Positions 1 through 6,518 are shown, counted from the first letter of the stretch. The stretch is 8,974 bases of DNA from an uncultured Oscillibacter sp. (GCA_900542115.1 UQMC01000085.1:1-8974), one strand, 5' to 3'. Made by a program: numbers and translations. Notes: generated by a model from the sequence alone, not told the origin.

Positions 1-48
1 TATCAAAGTTCCCGAAGTGACGAGTGCTTTTACAGCTGGTGTCAGGAA

Positions 49-387
49 TCAGGTTTCTTTGAGTACTTTATCCATTAATGTGGATGTGTCTACAGCCGCA
101 CGTATTAGTCCGGTAGGAGATGCTCCTGCAATGGGGACCTTTCCGGCAGGCGTTTCGTCTATCTCCGGTGCGGCAGGGGCGGGATGCGTCAGGCTGATGG
201 CACGGCCCTTGCCCGCGCCAATCTCAATGACGCCGAGATCCGCCAGCTTTTTCAGATGGAAGTGGACGGTAGACGGGGACTTCAGCCCTACGGCCTCGCC
301 AATCTCCCGGACAGAGGGGGGATAGCCCTGTTCATGGATGCAGGCGGCGATGTAATCGTAAATTTTCTGCTGCATATTGGAGAGCAT
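49..387 (-). CDS. lexA: LexA-type repressor, DNA-binding domain only (truncated)
   Basis: A 112-residue protein. Residues 5-66 match the LexA N-terminal winged helix, with GYPPSVREIGEAVGLKSPST (21-40) as the helix-turn-helix, followed by HFHLKKLADLGVIEI. A Pro/Ala linker follows (69-82), then KVPIAG (83-88), which resembles the start of the LexA S24 peptidase domain. The reading frame then changes to unrelated sequence and stops at residue 112. The Ala-Gly cleavage site and the Ser/Lys dyad of full LexA (about 200 residues) are absent, and neither other minus frame restores them before the window edge. The ATG at 387 is chosen because AGGAGG sits 7 nt upstream; longer versions lack such a site. 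The DNA-binding identity is confident. It could be a truncated pseudogene, an assembly or sequence break, or a genuine short regulator. Full LexA represses SOS DNA-repair genes; without the peptidase/dimerisation domain this protein could not self-cleave and might bind weakly. Confidence 0.75.
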   Translation of the reverse strand: MLSNMQQKIYDYIAACIHEQGYPPSVREIGEAVGLKSPSTVHFHLKKLADLGVIEIGAGKGRAISLTHPAPAAPEIDETPAGKVPIAGASPTGLIRAAVDTSTLMDKVLKET

Positions 388-439
388 GAATGTACCTCCT
401 GACCGGCGCTGCCTGACAGGCCGGGAATTTTCTGGCATC

Positions 440-468
440 AGTATAGCATAATAGAACCGAAAATGCAA
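440..468 (-). promoter_or_regulatory. lexA promoter
   Basis: On the minus strand, TTGCAT (463-468) and TATACT (440-445) are separated by exactly 17 bp, a good sigma-A-type promoter. It reads toward the lexA-like start at 387, giving a leader of about 45 nt. Confidence 0.6.
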
Positions 469-478
469 ACATTTGTTC
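467..478 (-). promoter_or_regulatory. SOS-box-like LexA operator
   Basis: The minus strand reads GAACAAATGTTT, one base from the GAAC-N4-GTTC core of the Gram-positive LexA box. It overlaps the upstream end of the lexA -35 element, where an autoregulatory operator would be expected. The link to LexA is inferred from motif and position. Confidence 0.55.
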
Positions 479-536
479 TATACACTGGCAAAATTTTTGC
501 CAAGAGAAAAGAGTGCGGACATTTTGAAATTTGTAC

Positions 537-565
537 TTGAAATGGTACACGGATTGTGGTATGAT
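537..565 (+). promoter_or_regulatory. secG promoter (extended -10)
   Basis: TTGAAA (537-542), a 17-bp spacer, and TATGAT (560-565) preceded by TGG give an extended -10 promoter. Transcription would start near 572, about 55 nt before secG. A TGTAC/GTACA dyad (532-549) brackets the -35. Confidence 0.65.
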
Positions 566-627
566 TTCATTCTGTAAAATGATTTCCTGTGCCTGTACGC
601 ACGAATGAATGTTGGAGGTTTTCCATT

Positions 628-858
628 ATGAAACTTGCTGTTACGATTTTACAGTTGCTTTGCGGTCTGGCGATCATTCTGATCGTGCTGTTCCAGTCCG
701 GCAAGAGCGAGGGCCTGTCCGGCGCCATCGGCGGCGTGGCTGATTCCTTCCTTGCCAAGAACAAGGCTCGGACCATTGATGCTAAGCTGGCCCGCGCGAC
801 CAAGTGGTTCGGCGCGGTGTTTCTGGTGCTCACTATGGCGCTGCTGATCATGAACTGA
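628..858 (+). CDS. secG: Preprotein translocase subunit SecG
   Basis: A 76-residue protein with the SecG layout: membrane helix (about 2-22), a cytoplasmic loop beginning LFQSGKSEGLSGAIGG (21-36), a basic stretch KNKARTIDAKLARATKW (44-60), and a second helix (about 61-75). SecG is the small accessory subunit of the SecYEG channel and aids SecA-driven export across the cytoplasmic membrane. The length matches the family's usual 70-80 residues. The ATG at 628 has TTGGAGG about 9 nt upstream; starts further upstream would add a poorly conserved N-terminus. The gene stands alone, with its own promoter and a strong terminator just after the stop. In many Firmicutes secG is followed by rnr, but no rnr is seen here. 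Confidence 0.93.
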   Translation: MKLAVTILQLLCGLAIILIVLFQSGKSEGLSGAIGGVADSFLAKNKARTIDAKLARATKWFGAVFLVLTMALLIMN

Positions 859-867
859 TTTTTACTT

Positions 868-908
868 AAAAAAGAGCGTGCGTAGATTTTCTACGCACGC
901 TCTTTTTT
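868..908. terminator. Bidirectional rho-independent terminator after secG
   Basis: A perfect 13-bp stem (GAGCGTGCGTAGA, 874-886, with its complement at 890-902) has a TTT loop. An A6 run precedes it and a T6 run follows, so it can end transcription in both directions. It begins 9 nt after the secG stop. Confidence 0.93.
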
Positions 909-977
909 CCATGTAAAACGGTACATAATGCGGCAGCAAAATCAGCGCCGGGATACGGAAATTTCACGGTTTTACAT

Positions 978-1010
978 AAGCGACAGTTTTTCCAAAAAAA
1001 TTTGTCGCTT
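978..1010. repeat. Perfect 8-bp inverted repeat upstream of the bcd promoter
   Basis: AAGCGACA (978-985) and TGTCGCTT (1003-1010) form a perfect inverted repeat. The interior can pair further because T5 at 987-991 faces an A-run at 994-1000. It lies about 20 bp upstream of the bcd -35. It could be a protein-binding site or a weak hairpin, and no family is recognised. Confidence 0.45.
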
Positions 1011-1028
1011 TTAACGAGAGGCTTTTCC

Positions 1029-1057
1029 TTGCCTTTCTTTCAAGGCTGCGTTATAAT
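1029..1057 (+). promoter_or_regulatory. bcd-etfBA operon promoter
   Basis: TTGCCT (1029-1034), a 17-bp spacer and a perfect TATAAT (1052-1057) form a good sigma-A promoter. The predicted start near 1064 gives a leader of about 200 nt. Short dyads (CCTTG/CAAGG, GCCTT/AAGGC) overlap the -35 and spacer (1027-1046). Confidence 0.7.
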
Positions 1058-1063
1058 TTTCAC

Positions 1064-1250
1064 ATAGTATCAGTGATAAAAGGCTCCGAGAGCGCAACAG
1101 GGGAGGTCTCCCGCTGTTGCATTTCTTTGAGTGCTGTTGTTAAAAGTCTGACAATGGTGTTTCACGGGTACGTTCATTCGTATTGCTTACTTCGGGTCAG
1201 GGAACCCTTTGGCACCCTCCCGGGGGACTGTAATAACCGAACAAGAAATT
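1064..1250 (+). promoter_or_regulatory. Long, possibly structured 5' leader of bcd
   Basis: This non-coding stretch between the promoter and the bcd ribosome site can fold. A hairpin at 1094-1120 pairs GCAACAG with CTGTTGC around an inner GGGA/TCCC stem. The GCTGTTG of its right arm recurs at 1133-1139, so the left arm has an alternative partner. A second nested set before the ribosome site pairs TTCGG (1191-1195) with CCGAA (1237-1241), GTC with GAC (1226-1228), and GGGA (1200-1203) with TCCC (1218-1221). I recognise no known riboswitch or T-box core, and no terminator T-run is present. Confidence 0.4.
1137..1154. promoter_or_regulatory. Candidate Rex (redox repressor) operator
   Basis: TTGTTAA AAGT CTGACAA has the 7-4-7 arrangement of the Rex site TTGTTAA-N4-TTAACAA. 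The left half is perfect and the right half matches 5 of 7. Rex controls bcd-etf type genes in clostridia according to NADH/NAD+. It lies about 75 nt past the main predicted start, so it would act as a roadblock or on a weak second promoter (TTGCAT 1117-1122, TAAAAG 1141-1146). Confidence 0.45.
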
Positions 1251-1266
1251 GTAGGAGGATCGAATC

Positions 1267-2412
1267 ATGGATTTTCATCTGACAAACGAGCAGCAGATGC
1301 TCCGCAAGATGTACCGGGAATTCGCCGAGAACGAGGTCAAGCCTCTGGCTGAGGAGATCGATGAGGAAGAGCGCTTCCCCATGGAGACCGTCGAGAAAAT
1401 GGCGAAGCTGGGCATGATGGGCATCTACTTCCCCAAGGAGTACGGCGGCGCCGGCGGCGATGTTCTGTCCTATGCCATGTGCGTGGAGGAGCTGGCCAAG
1501 GTCTGCGGTACAACTGCTGTTATCGTTTCTGCACACACCTCTTTGTGCTGCGCTCCCATTTTTGAGAACGGCACCGAGGAGCAGAAGAAGAAGTATCTGC
1601 CCGACCTGCTGAGCGGCCGCAAGATCGGCGCCTTCGGCCTGACTGAGCCCAACGCCGGTACCGACGCTTCCGGCCAGCAGACCACCGCTGTCAAGAACGA
1701 GAATGGTGACTATGTCCTCAACGGCAGCAAGTGCTTCATCACCAACGGCAACGTGGCCGATACCTTCGTGGTGTTCGCCATGACCGATAAGACCAAGGGC
1801 AACCACGGCATTTCCGCCTTCATCGTGGAAAAGAGCTTCCCCGGCTTCTCTACCGGCAAGCACGAGAAGAAGATGGGCATTCGCGGCTCCTCCACCTGCG
1901 ATCTGATCTTTGAGGACTGCGTAGTTCCCAAGGAGAATCTGCTGGGTAAGGAAGGCAAGGGCTTCAAGATTGCCATGCAGACGCTGGATGGCGGTCGTAT
2001 CGGCATCGCCTCTCAGGCTCTGGGTCTGGGCGAGGGCGCTGTCAACGAGGCCATTAAGTATACGCAGGAGCGTGTTCAGTTCGGCCGCCGCCTGAGCCAG
2101 TTCCAGAACACCCAGTTCCAGCTGGCCGATATGCACACCCGTATGCAGGCCGCGCAGTATCTGGTGTATGCCGCCGCTATGAAGAAGCAGAACCATGAGG
2201 ATTACTCCATGGACGCTTCCATGGCCAAGCTGTTTGCCGCTGAGGCCGCTTCCGATGTGACCCGCCGCGCCGTGCAGCTGTTCGGCGGCTACGGCTACAC
2301 CCGTGAGTATCCCGTGGAGCGCATGATGCGCGACGCCAAGATCACCGAGATCTATGAGGGTACTTCTGAGGTCCAGCGCATGGTTATTTCCAGCCGCTTG
2401 GGCGTGAAATAA
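1267..2412 (+). CDS. bcd: Short-chain (butyryl-CoA) acyl-CoA dehydrogenase
   Basis: A 381-residue acyl-CoA dehydrogenase of full family length. It has the N-terminal helical domain, the first signature AFGLTEPNAGTDA (122-134) in the middle beta domain, DGGRIGIASQALGLGEGA (241-258), and the C-terminal signature FGGYGYTREYPVERMMRDAK (339-358). The segment IYEGTSEVQR (362-371) carries the catalytic base Glu364. With FAD it would reduce crotonyl-CoA to butyryl-CoA in the cytoplasm, the last reduction of the butyrate pathway. AGGAGG (1253-1258) lies 8 nt before the ATG. etfB follows after 21 nt and then etfA, so this is the dehydrogenase of an electron-bifurcating Bcd/EtfAB complex. No crt, hbd or thl gene is adjacent. 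Codon use is strongly biased, suggesting high expression. Butyryl-CoA specificity is inferred from context; another short-chain acyl-CoA is possible. Confidence 0.9.
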   Translation: MDFHLTNEQQMLRKMYREFAENEVKPLAEEIDEEERFPMETVEKMAKLGMMGIYFPKEYGGAGGDVLSYAMCVEELAKVCGTTAVIVSAHTSLCCAPIFENGTEEQKKKYLPDLLSGRKIGAFGLTEPNAGTDASGQQTTAVKNENGDYVLNGSKCFITNGNVADTFVVFAMTDKTKGNHGISAFIVEKSFPGFSTGKHEKKMGIRGSSTCDLIFEDCVVPKENLLGKEGKGFKIAMQTLDGGRIGIASQALGLGEGAVNEAIKYTQERVQFGRRLSQFQNTQFQLADMHTRMQAAQYLVYAAAMKKQNHEDYSMDASMAKLFAAEAASDVTRRAVQLFGGYGYTREYPVERMMRDAKITEIYEGTSEVQRMVISSRLGVK

Positions 2413-2433
2413 TTTAAGGAGGTAAAGGTTAAA

Positions 2434-3234
2434 ATGAAAATTATTGTTTCTATTAAGCAGGTTCCCGATACCTCCGGCAAGGTCGCTGTCAACCCCGATG
2501 GTACGCTGAACCGTGCTTCCATGCAGACCATCACCAACCCCGATGACATGAATGCTCTGGAGGCCGCCCTGAAGATCAAGGACGCCACCGGCTGCCCGGT
2601 CACCGTTGTCACCATGGGCCCCCCTCCCGCCGCCGGTATGCTGCGTGAGGCGCTGGCTATGGGCGCTGACGAGGCCTATCTGGTTTCCGCCCGCGAGTTC
2701 GGCGGTTCCGATACTTACGCTACCTCTCAGATTCTGGCTGCCGCCATCAACAAGATCGGCGTGGAGAAGGACGATGTTGTGCTGTGCGGCCGTCAGGCTA
2801 TCGACGGTGATACCGCGCAGGTCGGCCCCCAGATCGCCGAGAAGCTGCATCTGCCCCAGGTTACCTACGCCGCCGACATCCAGAAAGATGGCGATACCAT
2901 TACCGTCAAGCGTATGCTGGAGGACGGTTACATGACCATCAAGGTCCACACCCCCTGCCTGCTGACCTGCATCAAGGAGCTCAACGAGCCCCGTTACATG
3001 AGCGTCGGCGGCGTGTTTGAGGCTTATTCCAAGCCCTTGACCACGCTGGGCTATGAGGACCTGAAGGACGATCCCCTGATCGACGCTACCACCATCGGCC
3101 TGAAGGGCTCTCCCACCAACATCTTCAAGAGCTTCACGCCTCCCCAGAAGGGTGCCGGCATGATGCTGGAGGGTGCTGACAAGGCCACCTGCGAAAAGCT
3201 GGCCGGCATTCTGGCCGCCAAGCACATCATCTGA
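2434..3234 (+). CDS. etfB: Electron transfer flavoprotein, beta subunit
   Basis: A 266-residue EtfB of normal length. It begins MKIIVSIKQVPDT, followed by the conserved NPDD (35-38), MGPP (61-64) with the downstream REALAMGADEAYLV helix region, and CGRQAIDGDTAQVGP (118-132), the nucleotide-binding loop. EtfB pairs with EtfA. In bifurcating types it holds a second FAD where NADH is oxidised, one electron going to ferredoxin and the other to the dehydrogenase. Direct succession after bcd supports the bifurcating type. AAGGAGG precedes the ATG by about 11 nt. The gap to bcd is 21 nt and the gap to etfA is 19 nt, so the three genes form one transcription unit. Bifurcation is inferred from family and context. 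Confidence 0.95.
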   Translation: MKIIVSIKQVPDTSGKVAVNPDGTLNRASMQTITNPDDMNALEAALKIKDATGCPVTVVTMGPPPAAGMLREALAMGADEAYLVSAREFGGSDTYATSQILAAAINKIGVEKDDVVLCGRQAIDGDTAQVGPQIAEKLHLPQVTYAADIQKDGDTITVKRMLEDGYMTIKVHTPCLLTCIKELNEPRYMSVGGVFEAYSKPLTTLGYEDLKDDPLIDATTIGLKGSPTNIFKSFTPPQKGAGMMLEGADKATCEKLAGILAAKHII

Positions 3235-3253
3235 GAAAGGGGATAGAAGAATT

Positions 3254-4363
3254 ATGTCTAACTTCAACAGTGCTGATATCGCTGCTTTCAAGGATGTATG
3301 GGTGTTCTGCGAGCAGCGTGAGGGCAAGCTGATGCCCACCGATTTCGAGCTGATCTCCAAGGGCCGCGACCTGGCCAACGAGCTGGGCGTGAACCTGTGC
3401 GGTCTGCTGCTGGGCGGCGAGGGCATTGAGTCCGCCGCTAAGGAGCTGGGCGGCTACGGCGCCGACAAGGTCATTGTCTGCGAGAGCCCCCTGCTGGCTA
3501 CCTACACCACCGACGCCTACGCCAAGGTCATCTGCGACGTGATCGAGGACCTGAAGCCCGAGGCGTTCCTGATCGGCGCCACCAACATCGGCCGTGATCT
3601 GGGCCCCCGCTGCGCGGCCCGTCTGCACACCGGCCTGTGCGCTGACTGCACCCACCTGGACGTGGATGTTCCCAACTACATCCAGTTCCTGCGTGAGAGC
3701 TCCACGCTGGACGTGGACTCCATGAAGTGGGATATGGAGGACCGCAACCTGAAGATGACCCGTCCTGCTTTCGGCGGTCACCTGATGGCTACCATCATCT
3801 GCCCCCGCTTCCGTCCCTGCATGGCTACTGTCCGTCCCGGCGTTATGAAGAAGAACGCCTTTGACGAGGCCAAGGCCAACGCTGTGGAGATCGTAAAGCC
3901 GAACTTCTCCCTGACTGCCGAGGACATCCACACCGACGTTACCGAGGTGGTGAAGGCCGCCAAGAAGCTGGTGGACCTCATCGGCGCCGATTACATCGTG
4001 TCCGTTGGCCGCGGCATTTCCAAGGACGTTGAGGGCGGCATCAAGCTGGCTGAGGAGCTGGCTGAGGTTCTCGGCGGTGTTGTTGGCGGCTCTCGTGCCA
4101 CCATTGACTCCGGCTGGCTCTCTGCCGACCATCAGGTGGGTCAGACCGGCAAGACCGTGCATCCCAAGGTGTATATCGCTCTGGGCATTTCCGGCGCTAT
4201 CCAGCACAAGGCTGGTATGCAGGATTCCGAGTGCATCATCGCCGTCAACAAAAACGACACCGCTCCCATCTTCGAGATTGCCGATTACGGCATCTGCGGC
4301 GACCTGTTCAAGGTCACTCCCATGCTGATCGAGGCCATCAAGGCTGCCAAGGCCGCGAAGTAA
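3254..4363 (+). CDS. etfA: Electron transfer flavoprotein, alpha subunit
   Basis: A 369-residue EtfA. The N-terminal alpha/beta domain includes LIGATNIGRDLGPRCAARL (106-124) and RPAFGG (170-175), then MATVRPGV (190-197). The C-terminal FAD domain has VGRGI (251-255), GGSRATIDSGW (278-288) and the EtfA signature in VGQTGKTVHPKVYIALGISG (295-314) running to NKNDTAPIF (332-340). The subunit binds FAD and shuttles electrons to Bcd. There is no N-terminal ferredoxin-like iron-sulfur domain. It is longer than the usual 320-340 residues, largely because about 20 extra residues (around 139-166) lie between DCTHL and TRPAFGG. The ATG at 3254 follows AAAGGGGAT by about 10 nt; the longer reading frame would overlap etfB and match no family. 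Last gene of the operon. Confidence 0.95.
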   Translation: MSNFNSADIAAFKDVWVFCEQREGKLMPTDFELISKGRDLANELGVNLCGLLLGGEGIESAAKELGGYGADKVIVCESPLLATYTTDAYAKVICDVIEDLKPEAFLIGATNIGRDLGPRCAARLHTGLCADCTHLDVDVPNYIQFLRESSTLDVDSMKWDMEDRNLKMTRPAFGGHLMATIICPRFRPCMATVRPGVMKKNAFDEAKANAVEIVKPNFSLTAEDIHTDVTEVVKAAKKLVDLIGADYIVSVGRGISKDVEGGIKLAEELAEVLGGVVGGSRATIDSGWLSADHQVGQTGKTVHPKVYIALGISGAIQHKAGMQDSECIIAVNKNDTAPIFEIADYGICGDLFKVTPMLIEAIKAAKAAK

Positions 4364-4375
4364 GCTGAAATCTAA

Positions 4376-4419
4376 TTAAAAGAGCGCCATCCGAAAGGAT
4401 GGCGCTCCTTTTTTATTTT
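4376..4419. terminator. Shared terminator between convergent etfA and transketolase operons
   Basis: An 11-bp perfect stem (GAGCGCCATCC, 4382-4392, with its complement at 4397-4407) is closed by a GAAA tetraloop. CTTTTTTATTTTT follows on the plus strand and TTTTAATTA on the minus strand, so it can serve both operons. Confidence 0.93.
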
Positions 4420-4438
4420 TGAAACGGGGAAATCGGCT

Positions 4439-5413
4439 TTACTTCCGGTTGATTGCCTTTTTGACCGCAGCCACGATATTGACGGATCGGAGCCCGTACT
4501 CATCCATCAAAAAGTCCTGCGGGCCGACCTGACCGAACCGGTCCTGCACACCGACAAATTCCTGAATGGTCGGCGCGTTTTTCGCAAGGCAGTTGGCAAC
4601 CACACTGCCAAGACCGCAGGTGACATTGTGATTTTCGGCGGTGACGATGGCGCCGGTCTCCCGGGCGGCCTTGATGACCAACTCCTCATCCAGCGGCTTC
4701 CATGTAAACAGGTCGATGACCCGAACGGAGATTCCCTCTGCCTGAAGCGCCTCATAGGCTTTCAGAGCCTCGTCCACCATAATGCCGGAGGTGAGGATGG
4801 CGGCAGCATCGTGGTCGCTCTCGTGGAGGACAACGCCCTTGCCGATGGGGAACTCGGAACCGTCCTCATAGACCTTGATGATGCCCTTACGCACAAAGCG
4901 GGTGTAGGTCACGCCCTTGGTGATGCCGGGAAGCTGGCGGGTAATACTTGCAAGCTGGGCGTAGTCAGCGGGGTCCAGCACGGTGGTCTCCGGGATGCTG
5001 AGGTACATGGCGGCGTCCTCCAGCGGCATATGGGTGCCGCCGTTGAAGGCGGCGCAGACGCCGGCATCGGAGCCCAGAACGTGTACCGTCAGTCCGGAAT
5101 AGGCAGCGGACATATAAATCTGGTCATAACAGCGGCGGGAGGAAAAGGATCCGAAGGAATGGAAGAATACCTTTTTTCCGGTGGCGGCCAGACCGGCGGC
5201 AACACCGGCGGCATTACCCTCGGCAATACCGGCCTCAAGGGCGCGGTCGGGATAGTTTTTGAGAAGCTGCTTCGTATTGATGCAGCCGGTCAGGTCACAG
5301 TCCACATAGCAAATGGACTTGTCCTCGGCCATCATTTCGTTCAGGGGCAGGGCCAGCGCGTCGCGGCAGGCGCGGGAGTCCTTTTCATGCTTTCCAATCA
5401 GTTTTACGCTCAT
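4439..5413 (-). CDS. Transketolase, C-terminal subunit
   Basis: A 324-residue protein matching the middle (PYR) and C-terminal domains of transketolase. EAGIAEGNAAGVAAGLAATG (60-79) contains the glutamate (Glu65) that activates the thiamine diphosphate cofactor. It is followed by FHSFGSFSSRRCYDQI and GGTHMPLEDAAM (125-136). The C-terminal domain includes AAILTSGIMVDEALKA, VRVIDLFTWKPLDEE and TAENHN. With the upstream subunit it would form the two-chain transketolase that moves two-carbon units between sugar phosphates in the pentose phosphate pathway. The ATG at 5413 is chosen because GGAGGG lies 8 nt upstream, directly after the stop of the partner gene (14 nt gap). A TTG six codons earlier would abut the partner's stop and overlap the ribosome site. 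Other sugar-phosphate ketol transfers are possible. Confidence 0.9.
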   Translation of the reverse strand: MSVKLIGKHEKDSRACRDALALPLNEMMAEDKSICYVDCDLTGCINTKQLLKNYPDRALEAGIAEGNAAGVAAGLAATGKKVFFHSFGSFSSRRCYDQIYMSAAYSGLTVHVLGSDAGVCAAFNGGTHMPLEDAAMYLSIPETTVLDPADYAQLASITRQLPGITKGVTYTRFVRKGIIKVYEDGSEFPIGKGVVLHESDHDAAAILTSGIMVDEALKAYEALQAEGISVRVIDLFTWKPLDEELVIKAARETGAIVTAENHNVTCGLGSVVANCLAKNAPTIQEFVGVQDRFGQVGPQDFLMDEYGLRSVNIVAAVKKAINRK

Positions 5414-5427
5414 CTCTCGCACCCTCC

Positions 5428-6261
5428 TCAAGCGTTTTCAATGGCCTTCAAAGCCTTTTCGGAAGCGGCAATGGCCTCAGCCCACTGCTCCTCGCTGGGC
5501 TGGGAGGAGTGGTCATGCTTCGGTTCGGCAAAGGTCGCGCCCTTGCCCTTGCAGGTGTCCAGCACGATACAGCTGGGAACACCCTTTTTCGCGTAGGCAT
5601 TCTGAATGGCGTCATAGATGGCCTGCAGGTCATGTCCGTTGATCTCCTGCGTGTAGAGGCCAAAGGACGCGGCCTTTTTGGCGAGGTCGCCGTGGGCCAG
5701 AATGTCATCTGTGGGACCGTCCAACTGATAGCCGTTTTTGTCAATAAAATAGATGAGGTTGTCCAGCTTGTGAGCGTAGGCAAAGTGGAAAGCCTCCCAG
5801 ACCTCACCCTCATCGGCCTCGCCATCGCCCACAACACAGAAAACATGATTGGTACGGCCATCAATTTTGTTGCCGAGGGCGGCGCCGGCGGCAGAGGAGG
5901 CACCCTGTCCTAAGGAGCCGGTGGTCAGATCCACGCCGGGCGTCAGCTTCCGGTCCGTGTGGCTGGGAAATTTGGTGTGGGGCTGGTTCAGGGTGTAGGC
6001 CTCCTCTATGGGGTAAAAGCCCACAAGACCGAAGGTGGCGTAGGCCACAGGGCCGGCGTGGCCCTTACTGAGCACCAGCCAGTCGCGGTCCTCCCAGCGG
6101 GGGTTCTTGGAATCATAGCGCATGACCTCGCCATACAGCACGGCCATCAGGTCCGCCAGATCCATGGAGCCGCCCACATGGCCGAAGCCCCGGGAGTGGA
6201 TGACCTTCAGGGTCTCCAGCCGGATTTTGGCCGCCAAGATACTGCACTTCTTTACATCCAT
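5428..6261 (-). CDS. Transketolase, N-terminal (thiamine diphosphate-binding) subunit
   Basis: A 277-residue protein equal to the N-terminal PP domain of transketolase. It has SRGFGHVGGSMD (23-34), LSKGHAG (64-70), TGSLGQG (114-120), and the cofactor motif GDGEADEGE (145-153) with Asn176 of DKNGYQ, the GDG...N pattern that binds Mg2+ and the diphosphate. It is the partner of the C-terminal subunit gene 14 nt downstream; together they equal one full transketolase of about 600 residues. The ATG at 6261 has AGAAAGGA about 12 nt upstream, a slightly long spacing. Longer in-frame starts add residues with no family match. The leader from the predicted promoter is about 147 nt. The split arrangement is common in Firmicutes and archaea. 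Confidence 0.9.
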   Translation of the reverse strand: MDVKKCSILAAKIRLETLKVIHSRGFGHVGGSMDLADLMAVLYGEVMRYDSKNPRWEDRDWLVLSKGHAGPVAYATFGLVGFYPIEEAYTLNQPHTKFPSHTDRKLTPGVDLTTGSLGQGASSAAGAALGNKIDGRTNHVFCVVGDGEADEGEVWEAFHFAYAHKLDNLIYFIDKNGYQLDGPTDDILAHGDLAKKAASFGLYTQEINGHDLQAIYDAIQNAYAKKGVPSCIVLDTCKGKGATFAEPKHDHSSQPSEEQWAEAIAASEKALKAIENA

Positions 6262-6414
6262 GTAATATACGCATCCTTTCTGATAGATGAATGAGCTGCT
6301 TAAAGAGATTTGCGGGGCGTGAACAGGCGCGTAAGCATACCGCGATATACCGTAAGATGTGTGCCTCGGCAATAAACGGGTACAGTATGCGGAAAAATGC
6401 CTGTGTTTACATCT

Positions 6415-6444
6415 ATTTTAAACCATAAATGCGCGAAACGTCAA
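6415..6444 (-). promoter_or_regulatory. Promoter of the transketolase operon
   Basis: The minus strand has TTGACG (6439-6444) and TAAAAT (6415-6420) separated by 18 bp, in an AT-rich patch unlike the flanking genes. The predicted start is near 6408. I see no clear riboswitch in the leader (6262-6408). Confidence 0.5.
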
Positions 6445-6518
6445 CAGATGTTCCGCTTTTGTCACCTGAAATGCAAACAAAATAAAATGAAATCCAGAGC
6501 GATTTTTATAAAGAACAG

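Noticed and set aside
17..325. Plus-strand frame opposite the lexA-like gene
   Set aside because: The minus strand carries a recognisable LexA domain with a ribosome site and promoter; the plus frame has neither.
1191..1241. T-box or known riboswitch in the bcd leader
   Set aside because: The AGGGTGGNACCGCG T-box core is absent, there is no terminator/antiterminator pair, and I recognise no other aptamer core.
1073..1282. 69-codon plus-strand frame starting with GTG in the bcd leader
   Set aside because: No ribosome site, unbiased codon use, and it overlaps the bcd start in another frame. The stretch is better read as an untranslated leader.
1174..3426. 750-codon open frame on the minus strand, antisense to bcd and etfB
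   Set aside because: It spans two unmistakable genes in the opposite direction plus their spacer, and its product is a low-complexity Gly/Leu/His-rich sequence. Long antisense frames are expected where codon bias is strong.
3227..4207. 326-codon minus-strand open frame opposite etfA
   Set aside because: Shadow of etfA with the same Gly/His/Val-rich artefact composition and no family resemblance.
4628..5596. 322-codon plus-strand open frame opposite the transketolase genes
   Set aside because: Shadow spanning two clear transketolase subunits; Gly-rich composition and no motif.
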